Part shown: in pieces, positions 6,134 to 13,162 of the stretch | How the letters are laid out: the number at the start of each line of letters is the position of its first letter | Position numbering within the stretch: the stretch's first letter is position 1 | Assembly: GCA_903953985.1 (NCBI GenBank) | Contig: CAJBLW010000143.1 | Location: 1-13,639 of the forward strand | Length of the DNA stretch: 13,639 nt | DNA from: an uncultured Burkholderiales bacterium | GTDB lineage: Bacteria; Pseudomonadota; Gammaproteobacteria; Burkholderiales; Burkholderiaceae_C | Direction of reading: 5' to 3' | Made by a program: the position numbers and the translations under genes | The notes under the pieces: model-generated | Told to the model about the DNA's origin: nothing | The model's input: the letters and a program-made list of their open reading frames with translations, nothing else | Databases searched by the model: none

Positions 6134-7440
6134 CAGCTGGCTCCGGGTGTTCCGTAGCCCATGGTTTGTGGCAACCACAACACGATTTGAGGGAAAAGGG
6201 TGATGGCCACCAGCAAGCCCAGCAGCATGACCAAGAAGGGCCAGCCTTCACGCATCATGTCGCCAATCGGGATGCCAGTCAGTGCCTTGATCACAAACAA
6301 CAGCATGCCAAACGGCGGATGGATCAGACCGATCATCATGTTGAGCACGACCAGCACGCCAAAGTGCACCAGGTCTACCCCCAGCAGCTTGGCGGCAGGC
6401 AGCAGCATGGGAACGAACACCAGCAGCAATACCGACACATCCAAAAAACAGCCCAGAATCAGGAACAGCGCATTGACCATGAACAAAAATTGCAGCCGAC
6501 TCAATTGCAGGGTGTCCACCCAAGCGGCCATGGCTTGTGGAATACCCTCGGCGGTGAAGGCGTAGTTCAGTATGAAAGAGCCAGCCAAGATGATGGTGAT
6601 GACTGCACTGGAGCGGGTTGATTCGAGCACCACGCCCCAAAACGCCCTCCAGCTCAGAGCACGGAATACAAAGGCCGCCAAAACCAGCGCATGCAAGGCG
6701 GCCACGGCAGCGGCCTCAGTTGGGGTGAACGCACCTGAGTAAATGCCGCCCAACAAGACAATGGGCATGGACAAGGGCAATGCACCACGAAACAGGATGG
6801 TCGGCCACTCCTTGAGCGGGATGGGTTCTTCGCGCGGCATGTTGCGTTTGCGCGCAATGAAGTGCACCACGGTCATCATGAGGATGGTCATGCAGACACC
6901 GGGTATCACGCCACCCAGAAACAGCGCACCAACCGAGGCACCGGAAACCAGCGCATAAATTACCATCGGTATCGACGGCGGGATGATGGGACCAAGCGTG
7001 GCGCTGGCCACCACCACGGCACCGGCGAAGCCGGGTGTGTACTCCGGTTTTTTGAGCATTTGCTTGATGGTGACCAAGCCCGGCCCAGCCGCATCGGCAA
7101 TGGCACTGCCGCTCATGCCCGAGAAGATCACGCTCACCAAAATGTCCACCTGCGCCAGGCCACCGCGCATGCGACCCACCAGGATGCGGCAAAAGTCAAA
7201 AATACGTTCACTCACCGTGCCTGCATTCATGATGTTGGCAGCAAACACAAACAGCGGCACCGCCAGCAGCACATAGCTGTTGTACAGACCGTTGCTCACT
7301 TGTTCTGCCACCAGACCCAGGTCTTGCCCTTTGACCAGCAGGTAGGCCACTCCGGCCATGAGCATTGAAAAACCGATCGGCATGCGCAGCAGCATGCCGG
7401 ACACCACCACGCCCACTAGGGCCCACAAAGCTAAACTCAT
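6133..7440 (-). CDS. dctM: TRAP transporter large permease (DctM)
   Basis: A 435-residue, highly hydrophobic protein matching the DctM family in length and composition, with about twelve or more membrane segments. Family motifs include MPIGFSM (20-26), an MNAGT stretch followed by SERIFDF (around 91-103), and FSGMSGSAIADAAG (around 131-144), which contributes to the sodium and substrate path. The large subunit forms the transport channel of tripartite ATP-independent transporters, driven by a sodium gradient in known examples. Its start overlaps the DctQ stop as ATGA and its own stop overlaps the kinase start as TGATG, so the three are tightly coupled. Together with the DctQ and DctP genes just upstream it makes a complete TRAP system. 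The substrate is inferred only from the neighbouring catabolic genes. Confidence 0.96.
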   Translation of the reverse strand: MSLALWALVGVVVSGMLLRMPIGFSMLMAGVAYLLVKGQDLGLVAEQVSNGLYNSYVLLAVPLFVFAANIMNAGTVSERIFDFCRILVGRMRGGLAQVDILVSVIFSGMSGSAIADAAGPGLVTIKQMLKKPEYTPGFAGAVVVASATLGPIIPPSIPMVIYALVSGASVGALFLGGVIPGVCMTILMMTVVHFIARKRNMPREEPIPLKEWPTILFRGALPLSMPIVLLGGIYSGAFTPTEAAAVAALHALVLAAFVFRALSWRAFWGVVLESTRSSAVITIILAGSFILNYAFTAEGIPQAMAAWVDTLQLSRLQFLFMVNALFLILGCFLDVSVLLLVFVPMLLPAAKLLGVDLVHFGVLVVLNMMIGLIHPPFGMLLFVIKALTGIPIGDMMREGWPFLVMLLGLLVAITLFPQIVLWLPQTMGYGTPGAS

Positions 7441-7916
7441 GTCGGAAGTCCCTGGGCTTCAAGGCCCTGCCCTTTGATCGCCTGCCAGATGTTCCAACTG
7501 CTGCGAACGACCAGCGCCGCCAGCAACAGCACAAACGGCAAAAAAATCCACTGGAATGAAATGTCCAGCACAGGCGATGACTCGCGCGCCATGAAGTGCA
7601 CATAGTCCCAGCTGGCGGGAATGGCCACCAGGGCCAGGCCGCCGATCATGAGGTTGCCTGCGATGCGCATCAAGCGGCGGGTGCCGGTGCCCACGCTGTT
7701 CCAAAGCAGATCAAAAACCACCTGCTCGCGTTCGGGCACCATGAAGGCGGCAGCCCACAAGATGACCCACAGGTAAAGGATCACGGCCAGTTCGTCTGAC
7801 CAAGGCAGCGGCTTGTTGAAGCCGAAGCGGGCCGTTATCTGGACCAAAAAGGTCAGGAAGAGGCTGAGAAAAACAAGGCCGCCGAACGTGTCGGCGGCTT
7901 TTTTGAACCCACGCAT
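7437..7916 (-). CDS. dctQ: TRAP transporter small permease (DctQ)
   Basis: A 159-residue protein with four predicted membrane segments (about 14-30, 45-62, 85-103, 122-138), standard for DctQ. The typical WSDEL motif (39-43) follows the first helix. DctQ associates with DctM at the inner membrane and helps couple the binding protein to the channel. The ATG at 7916 lies two bases after the DctP stop and has no strong ribosome site, so translation probably relies on coupling. Its stop overlaps the DctM start by four bases (ATGA). Confidence 0.94.
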   Translation of the reverse strand: MRGFKKAADTFGGLVFLSLFLTFLVQITARFGFNKPLPWSDELAVILYLWVILWAAAFMVPEREQVVFDLLWNSVGTGTRRLMRIAGNLMIGGLALVAIPASWDYVHFMARESSPVLDISFQWIFLPFVLLLAALVVRSSWNIWQAIKGQGLEAQGLPT

Positions 7917-7918
7917 GT

Positions 7919-8938
7919 TCAGCGCGTGTTGTTGATGCGTTCAAGCATGCCGGCTGGCCAAACTTTGGCGTAGTCCGACTTGGCATAGGTGTCCTGCACC
8001 GACTTGCGGAAAGCTTCCAGATCGGGCGTGGTCACTTGCAAACCTTGTTGCTTGAAGAAGTCCACAATTTGGCCCTCTTCCTTGATGCGGTTCTCGTTGT
8101 TGAATTGGGCGGCAGCTTGCGCAGCGGCTTTGACGTTTTGTTTTTGCGCGGGCGTCAAGGCGTTCCAGGTCTTATTGGCGATCGCAATGAAGATGCTGTC
8201 TACCAAATGGTTGGTCAGTACCAGTTGTTTGGTGACCTCATAGAACTTGGCCGCACGCACGGTGGGCAGTGGGTTGTCCTGACCGTCGATGGTGCCGGTT
8301 TTCAGGCCCAGATAGACCTCGCCAAAGGCCAGGGGTGTGGCCGTGGCGCCCAAGGCTTCTCCCAGGAACAACCATTCTTTGGTGCCGGGCATGCGCAGCT
8401 TGATGCCTTTCAGGTCGGCTGGCGTCTTGACGTTTCGCGTTTCACGTAAGTTCACTTGCCGGGTGCCCAGGTAGGCGGTCGACAAAATGGTCACATCCAT
8501 TTTTTCGGAGACGGTTTTGAACAGACCTTCACCGATGGGGCCGTTGAACACCTTTTGCTGGTGTGCGGGGTCGCGCACCACATAACCCGCAGTAAAGATC
8601 GAGAACTCGGGCACCAGTTTGGCCATGTCAAATGCCGAAATGGCCGACAGCTCTAGGTTGCCACGGGCCATGGCAGCAGGTTCGGTGCCCTGCTTGAACA
8701 AGGAGGCATTCAGGTTGATTTGGGTGTCAAACTGATTGGGTGAGGATTTGTCCAGCGAGTCCTTGAACACGGTCCACATCTTGGCGTGCCAGTCGTCGGG
8801 CACGGCGGGCGTGGAAATGCGCATGGGGATTTTGGCTTGCGCCAAGGCTTGTGTGCTCACGCCGAGCATGCTGCTTATGGCCAGCGCCGAAACGCTGGCG
8901 GCCAACAGGCCGCGACGCAAAGTGGATGTGGTTTTCAT
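7919..8938 (-). CDS. dctP: TRAP transporter substrate-binding protein (DctP)
   Basis: A 339-residue periplasmic binding protein. The signal peptide covers about residues 1-35 and ends in AQA before Lys36; it has a twin-arginine (Arg8-Arg9) before the hydrophobic core, Tat-like but not a full Tat motif. TRAP hallmarks are KLRMPG (180-185), where Arg182 is the residue that normally pairs with the ligand carboxylate, and GTIDGQDNP (215-223). The retained Arg suggests a carboxylate ligand, for example an aldonate such as L-fuconate, rather than a neutral sugar. DctP captures the substrate in the periplasm and delivers it to DctQM, encoded directly downstream. It follows the aldolase gene by 48 nt and has its own strong ribosome site, fitting the higher expression expected of binding proteins. 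Confidence 0.95.
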   Translation of the reverse strand: MKTTSTLRRGLLAASVSALAISSMLGVSTQALAQAKIPMRISTPAVPDDWHAKMWTVFKDSLDKSSPNQFDTQINLNASLFKQGTEPAAMARGNLELSAISAFDMAKLVPEFSIFTAGYVVRDPAHQQKVFNGPIGEGLFKTVSEKMDVTILSTAYLGTRQVNLRETRNVKTPADLKGIKLRMPGTKEWLFLGEALGATATPLAFGEVYLGLKTGTIDGQDNPLPTVRAAKFYEVTKQLVLTNHLVDSIFIAIANKTWNALTPAQKQNVKAAAQAAAQFNNENRIKEEGQIVDFFKQQGLQVTTPDLEAFRKSVQDTYAKSDYAKVWPAGMLERINNTR

Positions 8939-8944
8939 GCTTGT

Positions 8945-8950
8945 CTCCTT
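8945..8950 (-). promoter_or_regulatory. Strong ribosome binding site of dctP
   Basis: On the minus strand AAGGAG lies 6 nt before the dctP ATG. It is the best Shine-Dalgarno sequence of the eight-gene unit; most of the other genes there have weak ones or overlap their neighbour. It likely boosts production of the binding protein relative to the permeases. Confidence 0.75.
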
Positions 8951-8986
8951 GAGTGGTGGTGGGTGAAATGGAAGGTGTGAAACGGC

Positions 8987-9919
8987 TTATTCGCGCGTGG
9001 CGTCAATGTTGAACTGTTGCACTTGTTGGGCAAAGGCTGCGTGAGCCTCGGGCGTCATGGCCACCAATGGGGGACGCACGCGCAACCAGGTGTTGTCGTT
9101 GTGCAAGGTGGCCATCACGCTTTTGAGGGCGGGCATCAGCGAATGGGGTTTGAGCAAATCCAAAATGGTTTGCACCCGTTGTGCATCCTGCACCGTGCTG
9201 GATGCTGTGGGTTCGAGCACCATGCGGTGCACGATGCGTGGCAAGAAGTTGGCCAGTCCGCTGATCGCGCCTGTGCTGCCCATCGGTCCCATAGTGGGCA
9301 GGTCAGGCTCAAAGCCGACATAGACCGTTAGCGGCGGCATGAAGGCTTGTGCCAGGGCGACCGAATGCGCCCGGTCACAGCTGCTGTCCTTGATGCCCGC
9401 GATGATGCTGGGGTAGCGCTTGATCAATTCGGCAATCACGCCGTGTGACAGGTTGACCCCGATAACCTGGGGGATGTGGTAGAGGTAAAGGCGCCAATCT
9501 TTCTTGTTGACGCCTTCGATGATTTGGGCATAGCCGTTGAGGATGCCTTCATCGCTGACGCCTTTGAAAAAGAAGGGTGGCAGCACCAAGCAGCCGTGTA
9601 CGCCCAAGTTCACCGCATGACGGGTGAGTTCCAGCGTCTCGATGATGGCGGCGCAGCTGGTGGAGACCATGATGCGCTCGGCGGGTACACCATTAGCGAT
9701 CAGTTGTTCAACTGCTTGCTTGCGCTCTTGCAAAGAGAATGAAGGGCCTTCGCCAGTGGTGCCAAAAATCGTGACGCCACCGCATCCATCGCGGATCAGT
9801 GACAAGGCGTGCGCGGCCAGTTTAGGGTGGTCGATGTTCATTTGAGCATCGAGTGGCGTGAGCATGGCGGGCCAGATGCCTTGAAAGCCATTTTGGCTGT
9901 TGGTGATCGAGGGGGTCAA
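8987..9919 (-). CDS. DHDPS/NAL-family aldolase, probably 2-keto-3-deoxy sugar-acid aldolase
   Basis: A 310-residue class I aldolase of the dihydrodipicolinate synthase/N-acetylneuraminate lyase family. The pyruvate-binding motif GTTGEG is at 53-58, the catalytic Tyr147 is in YHIP, and the Schiff-base Lys177 is in GIKDSS; STGAISG (215-221) is also typical. It is not likely to be the lysine-pathway DapA, because it sits in a sugar island; the DHDPS-like protein in the Campylobacter jejuni fucose locus is a precedent. The likely reaction is cleavage of a 2-keto-3-deoxy aldonate to pyruvate and an aldehyde (lactaldehyde if the sugar is L-fucose). The start is taken as TTG at 9919, overlapping the regulator stop (TTGA) with GGAG 5 nt upstream. 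A frame from 9958 exists, but its extra residues come from the regulator's coding tail. Confidence 0.9.
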   Translation of the reverse strand: MTPSITNSQNGFQGIWPAMLTPLDAQMNIDHPKLAAHALSLIRDGCGGVTIFGTTGEGPSFSLQERKQAVEQLIANGVPAERIMVSTSCAAIIETLELTRHAVNLGVHGCLVLPPFFFKGVSDEGILNGYAQIIEGVNKKDWRLYLYHIPQVIGVNLSHGVIAELIKRYPSIIAGIKDSSCDRAHSVALAQAFMPPLTVYVGFEPDLPTMGPMGSTGAISGLANFLPRIVHRMVLEPTASSTVQDAQRVQTILDLLKPHSLMPALKSVMATLHNDNTWLRVRPPLVAMTPEAHAAFAQQVQQFNIDATRE

Positions 9920-10668
9920 GTGAACTCCGTGAGGGTGAGGATAGGAGCGGCGACACAAGCGTGTGCAGGGCTGTCTATCCTGGTGGAGGTTGAGAGCACG
10001 CGTTGGTCTTGCCCCAGAACCCGTTGGTGGGCACTGCGGATGTGAAAGGCCACTTGCTCGGCCACCGCTACGGGGTCACGCAATTTGAGCGCAGCAATCA
10101 GGTTGAGGTGTTCCTGCATGGCGGGCAGTAAAACTTCAGCCGACAAGGTCGAGCGCTCCAGATGTATCAAGCGCACACGCAGGCTGTTGATGCGGTAGGT
10201 TTGCGAAATCAGGTCATTGCCCAGCGTATCGATCATGAGGTCATGCAAGCCCCAATCCACCGAGGTGGCGTCGGTCAACAGTTCATCGGTGATAGGGCCT
10301 TGCTCGGCGCGTTGCACGATGTTCAGGTGTGCTTGTTCGATACGGGTCAATTCCGCATCACCGACCGACTGCACAAAATGCAGCGCGGCTTCTCGTTCGA
10401 GCATGACGCGCAATTGGAATGCGTTGTGTATCAACTTCAGGTCCACATGCGCAATTTGCAGGCCGCGCTGCGGGACGGTGCGCAGCAGTCCCTCGGCCTC
10501 TAGGCGCGGTATCAACTCGCGTACCGCACCCAACGGCATATCGAGCAATTGCATAAGCTCGCGTTGCGAAACGAACTGACCTGGCTGGACATTGGCCTGC
10601 AAAATTTGTTGGCGAAAATTTTCATAAGCGCGGGCGCGCAAGGTCTGGGGGTTGGACGAGGTGGTCAT
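9916..10668 (-). CDS. GntR-family transcription regulator with FCD domain
   Basis: From the ATG at 10668 this is 250 residues. The N-terminal winged helix-turn-helix spans about 10-75 (start LRARAYENFRQQIL, recognition region SQRELMQLLDMPLGAVRELIPRLEAEGL, wing PQRGLQI). The C-terminal FCD ligand domain spans about 77-215, with the expected metal-site residues Asp138, His142, His187 and His209. FCD regulators bind sugar acids or other organic acids and usually repress the neighbouring catabolic genes. It lies second in the unit, four bases after the mutarotase stop, and overlaps the aldolase start, so it is probably autoregulated. The spacer upstream of the mutarotase holds candidate operators. 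A GTG start at 10692 is possible but would overlap the mutarotase gene and has no better ribosome site. Confidence 0.92.
   Translation of the reverse strand: MTTSSNPQTLRARAYENFRQQILQANVQPGQFVSQRELMQLLDMPLGAVRELIPRLEAEGLLRTVPQRGLQIAHVDLKLIHNAFQLRVMLEREAALHFVQSVGDAELTRIEQAHLNIVQRAEQGPITDELLTDATSVDWGLHDLMIDTLGNDLISQTYRINSLRVRLIHLERSTLSAEVLLPAMQEHLNLIAALKLRDPVAVAEQVAFHIRSAHQRVLGQDQRVLSTSTRIDSPAHACVAAPILTLTEFT
9917..9928 (-). promoter_or_regulatory. Ribosome site and TTG start of the aldolase gene, overlapping the regulator stop
   Basis: On the minus strand GGAG (9928-9925) is followed after 5 nt by TTG (9919-9917), and the stop TGA of the GntR gene is 9918-9916, giving a four-base TTGA overlap. 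This is the TTG counterpart of the usual ATGA coupling junction and decides the aldolase start. Confidence 0.65.
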
Positions 10669-10672
10669 GGTG

Positions 10673-11113
10673 TCAATCGGTCGAAATGACACCCTTGCGC
10701 AGCAGGATGTTGGCGTATTTGCGCAGGTCGCCAGTTTGGACCACCAGCCGTGCCGAGCTGGCCTGTTCGTAAAACGCGAAACGCTCTAGGCTGCCCGGTG
10801 CGGCTTCACCTTCATCTTGCATCGCTTGTCTGAATTCGGTCACTGGTATCGGTACCGCCTGCGTATCACCCACCACTTGCATGGTCCATGTGCAGGGGCT
10901 GTCGAAGCTGTCCAGTGGCAACACGCTGAGTACCGCCTGAAGCACTTGCGTGGTGGTCAAGCCTGGCAGTTGTACCAGCTGAGCATGGGCTTGCTGGGCA
11001 ATGCGTTCGGCAGGGAAGTTGGCATCGACCAGCGCCACGTCGTCGCCATGTCCCAGCTTCGCCAGGCCAAACAGCAGTTGCGGGGTCAGAAGCGGGGAGA
11101 TATTTTTAAGCAT
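10673..11113 (-). CDS. fucU: FucU-type L-fucose mutarotase (RbsD/FucU family)
   Basis: A 146-residue protein at the family length. The N-terminus (MLKNISPLLTPQLL) and the motifs LGHGD (20-24), DANFP (30-34), RFAFYEQ (111-117) and KYANILLRKGV (132-142) follow E. coli FucU much more closely than RbsD. Residues expected to act on the anomeric centre are His22, Asp30, Arg111 and Tyr133. FucU interconverts the alpha and beta anomers of L-fucose in the cytoplasm and can act on other sugars. It is the first gene of the minus-strand unit and faces the dehydrogenase gene across the divergent spacer. It would supply the anomer the dehydrogenase uses. No clear Shine-Dalgarno precedes the ATG; a 12-bp palindrome is 6 nt upstream. 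Confidence 0.93.
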   Translation of the reverse strand: MLKNISPLLTPQLLFGLAKLGHGDDVALVDANFPAERIAQQAHAQLVQLPGLTTTQVLQAVLSVLPLDSFDSPCTWTMQVVGDTQAVPIPVTEFRQAMQDEGEAAPGSLERFAFYEQASSARLVVQTGDLRKYANILLRKGVISTD

Positions 11114-11119
11114 GAACGA

Positions 11120-11131
11120 CTAACATGTTAG
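11120..11131. promoter_or_regulatory. Perfect 12-bp palindrome, candidate GntR/FCD operator
   Basis: CTAACATGTTAG is a perfect palindrome whose near end is 6 nt upstream of the mutarotase ATG. On the minus strand it contains TAACAT, a possible -10, which would give a very short leader. Binding there would block transcription or initiation of the eight-gene unit. FCD-type GntR proteins use short symmetric sites of about this size, and their gene is in the same unit. Assignment to this regulator is inference. Confidence 0.5.
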
Positions 11132-11143
11132 CGATGGTGGGAT

Positions 11144-11164
11144 GGTGATCTATCCGTGATTACC
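11144..11164. promoter_or_regulatory. Imperfect dyad in the divergent spacer
   Basis: GGTGATC (11144-11150) and GATTACC (11158-11164) are inverted copies with one mismatch, seven bases apart. It lies 13 bp from the perfect palindrome, between the two divergent genes. It may be a second operator or an activator site; the sequence alone cannot decide. Confidence 0.3.
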
Positions 11165-11191
11165 CGTGTTTGGGTGTTTAGCCCACAGCAC

Positions 11192-11220
11192 TGGTCAGCG
11201 GATGTTTTGCGCTCTAGGAT
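11192..11220 (+). promoter_or_regulatory. Possible promoter of the dehydrogenase-lactonase pair
   Basis: TGGTCA (11192-11197) and TAGGAT (11215-11220) are each four of six matches to -35 and -10, 17 bp apart, with a predicted start about 20 nt before the ATG at 11248. The -35 is part of a direct repeat, CTGGTCA, found again at 11232-11238, 41 bp (about four helical turns) away, so a regulator may bind both sides of the promoter. No good ribosome site precedes the ATG. Confidence 0.35.
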
Positions 11221-11247
11221 CGTTGAATTGTCTGGTCATCAAAGTTT

Positions 11248-12285
11248 ATGAAAACACCTGCTTTTTTGCCTTGTGTCGACGGTGCGCGCTTGGGATTGGG
11301 CGGCGCGCCACTGGGCAATTTGTTTGAATCCTTAGCGGATGCGCAGGCGCGCGCAGTGGTTGACACCGCATGGGCCGACGGTTGTCGCAGCTTCGACACA
11401 GCGCCGCATTACGGGCATGGCCTGTCCGAACGACGCCTGGGCGACGCATTGCGCTGTCACTCCCGCAGTAGCTTGCGGCTGTCCAGCAAAGTGGGTCGTT
11501 TACTCACGCCTCAGGCCCAGGTACCGCACGTACAACACGGTTATGTGGACACGCTTCCATTTGTACAGCATTGGGACTTGTCCGTCAGTGGCGTGCGCCG
11601 AAGTGTGGAAGACAGTCTGCAGCGACTAGGATTGGCCCAACTTGATGCGGTTTACCTCCACGACATCGACGCTGCAACGCATGGCCCACAGGCAGACGCT
11701 GTGCTGCGCCAGGTGCTTGATGAAGCATTGCCTGAGCTATTTAGGCTGAAGCAATCAGGCCTGCTGGGCCATGTCGGTCTGGGGGTGAACGACCATGAAA
11801 TCGTCGAGCAGGTCTTGCGCCACGCCGACCTGGATGTGCTCATGCTGGCCGGGCGCTACACCTTGCTTGATCAGGTGGCCTTGCCCATGCTCATGCCGAA
11901 ACTGGTCACTCGTCAGGTGGCGTTGGCGCTGGGCGGGGTGTTCAACTCAGGCATCCTGGCCACGCGTGTGACGGCAGATATGCCCGTTAACTTTAATTAC
12001 GCACCCGCGGCGCAAGTCTGGGTGGACAAGGCCTTGGGTATTCAAAGAGTGTGCGACCAACATGGCGTCAGTTTGCCCGCAGCAGCCTTGCAGTTCGCAC
12101 TGGCCCACCCTGCCACGCAGGTCGTCATGTTGGGTGTGCGCAGTGCCGCCCAGTGGCAGACTGCTCGGCAAGCCGAGCGTGAAGTCATCCCTTCTGATTT
12201 ATGGCAACAATTGCGTCATGAAGGCTGGATTCCTGCTGAGGCTCCAATTCCCGGAAAAACGTCAATAGCGAAAGAATTGGCATGA
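11248..12285 (+). CDS. Aldo/keto reductase, probable L-fucose / D-threo-aldose 1-dehydrogenase
   Basis: A 345-residue TIM-barrel oxidoreductase of the aldo/keto reductase superfamily. The catalytic tetrad is visible: Asp50 and Tyr55 in FDTAPHYGHGLSE, Lys81 in SSKVGR, and His138 in YLHDID. The early GGAPLGNLFE (18-27) and the FNSGILA segment (232-238) are typical of the D-threo-aldose/L-fucose dehydrogenase branch. The reaction would be NAD(P)-dependent oxidation of the C1 hydroxyl of the pyranose to the 1,5-lactone. Sugars sharing the C2-C4 configuration of L-fucose (D-arabinose, L-galactose) are also possible substrates. It overlaps the lactonase gene by ATGA, which fits sequential steps, and diverges from the mutarotase gene. 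Length and frame look intact. Confidence 0.9.
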   Translation: MKTPAFLPCVDGARLGLGGAPLGNLFESLADAQARAVVDTAWADGCRSFDTAPHYGHGLSERRLGDALRCHSRSSLRLSSKVGRLLTPQAQVPHVQHGYVDTLPFVQHWDLSVSGVRRSVEDSLQRLGLAQLDAVYLHDIDAATHGPQADAVLRQVLDEALPELFRLKQSGLLGHVGLGVNDHEIVEQVLRHADLDVLMLAGRYTLLDQVALPMLMPKLVTRQVALALGGVFNSGILATRVTADMPVNFNYAPAAQVWVDKALGIQRVCDQHGVSLPAAALQFALAHPATQVVMLGVRSAAQWQTARQAEREVIPSDLWQQLRHEGWIPAEAPIPGKTSIAKELA

Positions 12286-13124
12286 TTGATGCCCATTTTC
12301 ATTGCTGGCAACTGGTGCGTGGCGACTATGGCTGGCTAACGCCCGATTTGACGCCTATTTACCGTGATGTGTCTGTGGTCGACTGGCAGCACCAAGCCCA
12401 AGCTTGGGATGTGAGTGGAGGCTTGCTGGTGCAGGCGGCACCCACAGTTGAAGAGACAAAATTTTTGTTGCAACAAGCACATGACAACCCCGTTGTCCTG
12501 GGTGTGGTCGGCTGGATCGACATGTTGGCGCCGGATGCGGTGCAGCAGGTTGCATTTTTCGCCGAGCAGCCTTTGCTCAAAGGCCTGCGACCCATGTTGC
12601 AAGATCTGAGTGATCCCGACTGGATCTTGCAGCCCGCCATACAGCCCGTGCTGTCTGCCATGGCGCGCTATGGTCTGGTGTTCGATGCCCTTATCACACC
12701 CGTTCACTTGTCCCGGATCTTGGCGCTTGCCCAATCCCACCCTGATCTGACGTTGGTGGTGGACCATGGTGCCAAGCCTGTAATAGAGACGACGGCGATG
12801 GGCAACTGGGCGCAGGCCATGACGCAATTGGCCCAGCTGACAGATCCGGCGCGGGTGGTTTGCAAAATGTCGGGCCTGTGGACCGAGGCCCCAACAGGTC
12901 AGTCAGTGGACGTGGTGCGTCCGTGGTGTGAAGCACTGCTCGCCATCTGGGGCCCTTACAGGTTGCTTTGGGGCAGCGATTGGCCTGTGTTGGAGAGAGC
13001 AGGCACTTATAGTGCATGGCGAAAGTTGACATTGGATGTGCTTTCCAAGCTGTCAATGGAAGAAAAAAAAGCCGTGTTAGGTGACAACGCGCAGCGCATC
13101 TATCGACTACATAAAGACCAGTAG
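12282..13124 (+). CDS. COG3618 amidohydrolase, probable L-fucono-1,5-lactonase
   Basis: A 280-residue metal-dependent hydrolase of the COG3618 amidohydrolase group that includes L-fuconolactonase and L-rhamnono-lactonase. Visible sites are DAHFHCW (3-9, with His5 and His7), GLRPMLQD (101-108), VDHGAKP (160-166), CKMSGL (194-199) and LWGSDWP (229-235), with Asp233 the expected catalytic/metal Asp. It would open the aldonolactone made by the preceding reductase to the aldonate. It starts inside the reductase stop (ATGA). The gene ends 38 nt before the convergent ComM gene, and no terminator is seen between them. Eight A residues at 13063-13070 encode Glu-Lys-Lys near the C-terminus; the frame is intact. 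Confidence 0.9.
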   Translation: MIDAHFHCWQLVRGDYGWLTPDLTPIYRDVSVVDWQHQAQAWDVSGGLLVQAAPTVEETKFLLQQAHDNPVVLGVVGWIDMLAPDAVQQVAFFAEQPLLKGLRPMLQDLSDPDWILQPAIQPVLSAMARYGLVFDALITPVHLSRILALAQSHPDLTLVVDHGAKPVIETTAMGNWAQAMTQLAQLTDPARVVCKMSGLWTEAPTGQSVDVVRPWCEALLAIWGPYRLLWGSDWPVLERAGTYSAWRKLTLDVLSKLSMEEKKAVLGDNAQRIYRLHKDQ

Positions 13125-13162
13125 CTGGGATTGACGGCAGAGTTGAGATCGGGGTTCATTCT

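Noticed and set aside
5525..6157. Plus-strand frame (210 codons) opposite the kinase
   Set aside because: Gln/His/Gly-rich composition typical of an antisense shadow; the minus strand has both PfkB motifs.
6067..6621. Plus-strand frame rich in Gln and His opposite the TRAP large permease
   Set aside because: The Gln/His richness is the antisense image of Leu/Met-rich membrane codons, not a real low-complexity protein.
13063..13070. Run of eight A in the lactonase gene as a programmed slippage site
   Set aside because: It encodes Glu-Lys-Lys in an intact frame, with no downstream structure or alternative product evident.
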